Below are positions 6,170 through 6,949 of a DNA stretch of 6,949 nt, one piece after another. The stretch spans positions 1 to 6,949 of the forward strand of contig JAAYZH010000071.1 in assembly GCA_012514965.1 (NCBI GenBank), written 5' to 3'. Position numbers and translations under genes: made by a program. This DNA is from Clostridiaceae bacterium. Its GTDB lineage: Bacteria > Bacillota > Clostridia > Saccharofermentanales > Fastidiosipilaceae. Each line of letters opens with the position of its first letter. Within the stretch, counting starts at the first letter, position 1. The notes beneath the pieces are model-generated. The model was not told where the DNA came from and searched no databases. It was given only the letters and a program-made list of their open reading frames with translations.

Positions 6170-6949
6170 ATGGCTTTAGATAGAAGTGAAACGAAAATCC
6201 GCAATATTGGTGTACTGACCAGCGGGGGAGATGCCCCGGGTATGAATGCAGCTGTGCGGGCAGTAGTTCGCAGCGGTCTGCACTACGATTTCAACATGTA
6301 CGGCATCAAGCGCGGTTTTCACGGCTTGTGGCGCGGTGAGATGATTGAGCTCGAAGCCCGTGATGTATCCGGTATTCTACCTCGCGGCGGTACATTTCTG
6401 ATGACTGCCCGCAGTGCGACTTTTGCCACACCTGAGGGGGTGCTTAAGGCGAAAGAAATGGCTAACGTCTTTAACTTAGGAGCCGTGATTGTGATCGGCG
6501 GTGACGGTTCATTCCGCGGCGCTCAGGCTCTGAAGAATGTGGGTGTCCCGGTCATTGCTATCCCAGGTACAATTGACAACGACATCTCCTGCTCTGAGTA
6601 CACGATCGGCTATGATACGGCTATGAACACGGCAATGGAGGCGATTGACAAGCTCAAAGACACGGCTTCTTCACATGAGCGATGCTCTGTTATCGAAGTC
6701 ATGGGCCGCCGCGCCGGCTATATTGCTTTGAATGTCGGTATTTCCTGCGGCGCAGAGGTCATTCTGCTTCCTGAGGTGCCCTTCAACTTTGACCAGGATG
6801 TTGTGCGCCGCTTGCTTGACTGCCGCAACAGCGGCAAAAATCACTACGTCGTTGTCGTGGCTGAAGGGGCAGGCAACGCAACAGAAATTGCCAAAGAGAT
6901 TCAGGATAAGACCGGAATTGAATCTCGTTCGACCATCCTTGGCCACATG
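6170..6949 (+). CDS. pfkA: ATP-dependent 6-phosphofructokinase (3' end outside the window)
   Basis: PfkA phosphorylates fructose-6-P to fructose-1,6-bisphosphate, the committed step of glycolysis, as a cytoplasmic tetramer. The window holds 260 codons of a family usually near 320, and the frame is open to the last base. Visible motifs are the ATP loop GVLTSGGDAPGMNAAVR (14-30), GGDGS (110-114), the catalytic PGTIDNDI (132-139, with Asp136 as the base), GYDTAMNT (147-154), and the substrate-binding HER and EVMGRRAG segments (169-182, with Arg171). Numbering runs about nine ahead of Bacillus PFK because of a short N-terminal extension. Gly113 corresponds to Gly104 there, the residue that marks ATP users; pyrophosphate users carry Asp. 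Arg30 and Arg34 match the allosteric-site arginines 21 and 25, so effector control is likely kept. The start is supported by AGAGGG eight bases upstream. A downstream pyk gene would be typical but is out of view. Confidence 0.96.
   Translation, partial: MALDRSETKIRNIGVLTSGGDAPGMNAAVRAVVRSGLHYDFNMYGIKRGFHGLWRGEMIELEARDVSGILPRGGTFLMTARSATFATPEGVLKAKEMANVFNLGAVIVIGGDGSFRGAQALKNVGVPVIAIPGTIDNDISCSEYTIGYDTAMNTAMEAIDKLKDTASSHERCSVIEVMGRRAGYIALNVGISCGAEVILLPEVPFNFDQDVVRRLLDCRNSGKNHYVVVVAEGAGNATEIAKEIQDKTGIESRSTILGHM

Noticed and set aside
1..6949. Mobile element, CRISPR array, tRNA, rRNA, defence or secretion system, or phage genes
   Set aside because: No spaced repeat units, terminal inverted repeats, transposase or integrase motifs, or cloverleaf-like sequence were seen. 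Coding density and base composition look even across the window, with four standard housekeeping genes.

Overview
This is an ordinary bacterial housekeeping region. All supported genes lie on the plus strand. The order is uvrB (3' end only), a phosphoglucomutase/phosphomannomutase gene of the pgcA type, dnaE (DNA polymerase III alpha subunit) and pfkA (ATP-dependent 6-phosphofructokinase, cut by the window's right edge). The protein families, the dnaE-pfkA neighbourhood, purine-rich Shine-Dalgarno sites and a TTG start point to a Bacillota (Firmicutes) genome, most likely of the Clostridia type. G+C looks close to half. The genus cannot be named from the sequence alone.

Layout. Positions 1-348 hold the last 115 codons of uvrB, including the UVR domain. 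The gap 349-521 contains three copies of an 8-bp word (two direct, one inverted) and a good extended -10 element just before pgcA. pgcA (522-2258) is complete and has all four signature motifs of the alpha-D-phosphohexomutases. The 200-nt gap 2259-2458 holds a probable intrinsic terminator, a second possible hairpin, two candidate promoters and a tandem Shine-Dalgarno region. dnaE (2459-6115, TTG start) encodes a 1218-residue polymerase with intact polymerase aspartates, an apparently complete PHP metal site, a clamp-binding motif, an OB fold and a long disordered linker before its C-terminal domain. A 54-nt purine-rich gap leads to pfkA (6170 to the window end).

How the genes relate. pgcA and pfkA act on either side of the glucose-6-phosphate/fructose-6-phosphate node: one diverts carbon to glucose-1-phosphate and the envelope, the other commits it to glycolysis. 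dnaE sits between them, and uvrB belongs to DNA repair. dnaE and pfkA are probably co-transcribed. pgcA probably has its own promoter, and a terminator probably separates it from dnaE.

I found no mobile element, CRISPR array, tRNA, rRNA or defence system, and nothing that I can defend as a new biological system. The items worth a second look are small: the intergenic repeats and leader structure, the probable proofreading PHP domain, the DnaE linker, and the placement of replication and sugar-phosphate genes together.
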